A stretch of 9,229 bases of DNA from Bacteroidaceae bacterium (lineage in GTDB: Bacteria; Bacteroidota; Bacteroidia; Bacteroidales; Bacteroidaceae), in NCBI GenBank assembly GCA_017472905.1, contig JAFUNW010000319.1:1-9229 (forward strand). The letters run 5' to 3'. Position numbers and translations under genes: made by a program. Below are positions 7,370-9,229 of this stretch, one piece after another. The stretch's first letter is position 1, and every line of letters starts with the position of its first letter. The notes beneath the pieces were generated by a model. The model saw only the letters and a list, made by a program, of their open reading frames with translations. It did no database searches and was not told the origin of the DNA.

Positions 7370-8932
7370 ATGTCAGAAAGAAAAGTAAGAGTACGCTTTG
7401 CCCCAAGTCCTACAGGAGCATTACATATCGGAGGGGTACGTACTGCATTATATAACTATTTGTTTGCACGCCAACATGGTGGAGAATTGATTTTCCGTAT
7501 TGAGGACACGGATTCCAATCGTTTTGTTCCCGGCGCAGAAGAATATATTTTAGAATCGTTCAAATGGTTAGGGATTCAGTTTGATGAAGGCGTCAGTTTC
7601 GGAGGGAATTATGGCCCCTATCGTCAAAGTGAACGCCGCGATATATATAAGAAATATGTAAAAGAACTGCTTGATTCCGGAAAAGCATATATGGCTTTTG
7701 ACACTCCGGAAGAGTTAGACACCAAACGTGCTGAAATACAAAATTTCCAATATGACGCCTCTACACGTATGGAAATGCGCAATTCTTTGTCCCTTCCTAC
7801 TCAAGAGGTAGAAGCTTTATTAGCTGAAGGCAAACAATATGTCGTAAGATTCAAAATTGAGCCTAACGAAGATGTTCATGTCAATGACCTGATACGAGGT
7901 GATGTTGTTATCAATTCCTCTATTTTGGATGATAAAGTTCTTTATAAATCGGCAGATGAATTACCAACTTACCATTTGGCTAATATCGTAGATGACCATT
8001 TAATGGAAGTCTCCCATGTAATTCGTGGTGAAGAATGGTTGCCTTCAGCCCCACTTCATGTCCTTCTTTATCGTGCTTTCGGTTGGGAAGAGACAATGCC
8101 ACAATTTGCTCACCTACCCTTATTACTTAAACCGGAAGGTAATGGAAAGCTCTCAAAACGTGACGGAGACAAACTAGGCTTCCCTGTATTCCCATTGGAA
8201 TGGCGCGACCCCAAAAGTGGTGAAATATCCTCCGGTTATCGTGAAACCGGCTATTTGCCAGAAGCCGTAATTAATTTCTTGGCATTGTTAGGATGGAATC
8301 CAGGCAACGATCAAGAGATTATGACAATAAATGAAATGATTCGTTTGTTCGACTTGAGTAAATGTTCAAAAAGCGGTGCTCGATTCGATTATGTAAAAGG
8401 CATTTGGTTTAACCATCAGTATCTTTTGCAAAAAGACAATATGGAATGGGTTCCAGAATTTGACAAGATTCTCCGCGCCAACGATATCATATCAACTCCC
8501 GAACGCGAAGCACAGGTAGTAGGCATGATGAAGCTGAAAGTAGTGGAGTACACCGACAAACTAGGCAACAAAAAGAAACGTAACGTCAGCTTCGTCAGTG
8601 ACTTGTGGCCTCTTTGCGATTTCTTCTTCCTCGCTCCTCAAACGTATGATAAAGAAGGAGACAAATTTATTCGCAAGAATTGGAAGGAGGGAACATCTGT
8701 CGAGATGGCAGAATTAGCCGACCTGCTTGAAACCTTGACTGATTTTTCTGTAGATTCTTTAAAACAAGCCGTAGACACTTGGGCTGAAGTCGGTGAAAAG
8801 AAGCCTTGGAACCCTTGGCGTGTATGTCTCGTTGGTACAGGCCAAGGCCCCGATATGTATGAATTGGCTGCATTCTTAGGAAAAGAAGAGACCCTTAAAC
8901 GTATGCGGAAAGCAATAGAGGTTTTGGGATAA
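7370..8932 (+). CDS. gltX: Glutamate--tRNA ligase (glutamyl-tRNA synthetase, class Ib)
   Basis: GltX charges tRNA-Glu with glutamate using ATP in the cytoplasm. From ATG 7370 the protein has 520 residues and begins MSERKVRVRFAPSPTGALHI, the standard family opening. The class I signature HIGG is at 19-22 and the KMSKS-type loop KLSKR at 260-264, both in a Rossmann catalytic domain (about 1-320). The helical anticodon-binding region fills the rest. Two family-level variations are visible. The segment around 105-132 has no cysteines, so the zinc site of the E. coli enzyme is absent. The stretch after KLSKRDGD (about 268-295) holds an insertion including PLEWRDPKSGEISSGYRE, where many bacterial GltX proteins pass straight to YRxxGYLPEA. 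I believe this insertion is usual in Bacteroidota. It is transcribed divergently from the pgpH-like gene, with waaA following 93 bases downstream on the same strand. Whether it also charges tRNA-Gln cannot be told from this sequence. Confidence 0.97.
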   Translation: MSERKVRVRFAPSPTGALHIGGVRTALYNYLFARQHGGELIFRIEDTDSNRFVPGAEEYILESFKWLGIQFDEGVSFGGNYGPYRQSERRDIYKKYVKELLDSGKAYMAFDTPEELDTKRAEIQNFQYDASTRMEMRNSLSLPTQEVEALLAEGKQYVVRFKIEPNEDVHVNDLIRGDVVINSSILDDKVLYKSADELPTYHLANIVDDHLMEVSHVIRGEEWLPSAPLHVLLYRAFGWEETMPQFAHLPLLLKPEGNGKLSKRDGDKLGFPVFPLEWRDPKSGEISSGYRETGYLPEAVINFLALLGWNPGNDQEIMTINEMIRLFDLSKCSKSGARFDYVKGIWFNHQYLLQKDNMEWVPEFDKILRANDIISTPEREAQVVGMMKLKVVEYTDKLGNKKKRNVSFVSDLWPLCDFFFLAPQTYDKEGDKFIRKNWKEGTSVEMAELADLLETLTDFSVDSLKQAVDTWAEVGEKKPWNPWRVCLVGTGQGPDMYELAAFLGKEETLKRMRKAIEVLG

Positions 8933-9025
8933 ATTCATCAATAGCCATCTTACTCCATAAGAAAGCAAAAACGCGTTTATTGGTTAATGAGTGGAATTCT
9001 CAGAATGTAGAAACAGAACCATACT

Positions 9026-9229
9026 ATGTACAATTTAGCTATTTATTTGTATTTATTTGCTGCAAAAATTGTAGCATGTTGGAATAAGAAAGTGCGTTTG
9101 ATGATTCAAGGACATAGTCAAACATTTGAAACTCTTCGCACACAAATAGATAAGGGTAGTCGCTATCTTTGGTTTCATGCAGCATCATTGGGTGAGTTTG
9201 AACAAGGTCGTCCTTTAATTGAACGCATA
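9026..9229 (+). CDS. waaA: 3-deoxy-D-manno-octulosonic acid (Kdo) transferase, N-terminal fragment cut by window edge
   Basis: WaaA (KdtA, family GT30) transfers Kdo from CMP-Kdo to the lipid A precursor on the inner face of the cytoplasmic membrane, the first step of LPS core synthesis. Only the first 68 codons are in the window; the frame stays open to the last base. The fragment starts with a hydrophobic anchor (about 3-18, MYNLAIYLYLFAAKIVA) followed by basic residues, then the family motif WFHAASLGEFEQGRPLIE (49-66). Glu57 in its GEF is the likely catalytic base by comparison with characterised WaaA enzymes. ATG 9026 is the natural start: it gives the anchor helix directly, and the preceding bases are A-rich with no clear ribosome binding site, as usual here. 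With no terminator or clear promoter in the 93-base gap after gltX, co-transcription is likely. The number of Kdo units added cannot be inferred. Confidence 0.9.
   Translation, partial: MYNLAIYLYLFAAKIVACWNKKVRLMIQGHSQTFETLRTQIDKGSRYLWFHAASLGEFEQGRPLIERI

Noticed and set aside
8933..9025. Separate promoter or terminator between gltX and waaA
   Set aside because: I found no TAnnTTTG match and no GC-rich hairpin with a T run; the short ATTCT/AGAAT palindrome near 8996-9006 is too small to support either.

Overview
The window reads as chromosomal DNA from a Bacteroidota gut-type bacterium (Bacteroides/Phocaeicola-like). The evidence is a secreted GH115 enzyme of the type these organisms use on xylan, upstream regions with the Bacteroidota promoter pattern (TTTG ... 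TAnnTTTG) instead of -35/-10 boxes, A-rich start regions without clear Shine-Dalgarno sequences, and a glutamyl-tRNA synthetase with a Bacteroidota-looking insertion next to its KLSKR loop. The genus is an inference and was not tested by any search.

Layout. Bases 19-2463 (+) encode a periplasmic GH115 alpha-glucuronidase. Its start overlaps a possible upstream stop codon, so it may be the last gene of a polysaccharide-utilisation cluster lying off the left edge. Bases 2464-2701 are a convergent intergenic region with a small cluster of REP-like repeats and a candidate intrinsic terminator for the minus strand. Bases 7206-2702 (-) carry a two-gene unit: a seven-transmembrane HD phosphohydrolase of the PgpH type (probable cyclic-di-AMP phosphodiesterase), then priA (replication-restart helicase), overlapping it by 4 bp. 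Bases 7207-7369 are a divergent promoter region. Bases 7370-8932 (+) are gltX. Bases 9026-9229 (+) are the first 68 codons of waaA/kdtA (Kdo transferase), cut by the window edge.

How the genes fit together. Only the GH115 gene is accessory in character (breakdown of dietary or plant glucuronoxylan). The rest is housekeeping: nucleotide second-messenger turnover, replication-fork rescue, tRNA charging and lipopolysaccharide core synthesis. The pgpH-like/priA overlap implies co-transcription and translational coupling. gltX and waaA are likely co-transcribed.

Starts. Two genes have longer open frames from TTG codons. In both, the TTG lies within or upstream of the best promoter -7 element, so the internal ATG was chosen. 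I saw no mobile element, CRISPR array, tRNA, rRNA, frameshift or broken gene, and no convincing new multigene system. The most unusual structure is the repeat cluster between the GH115 gene and priA.
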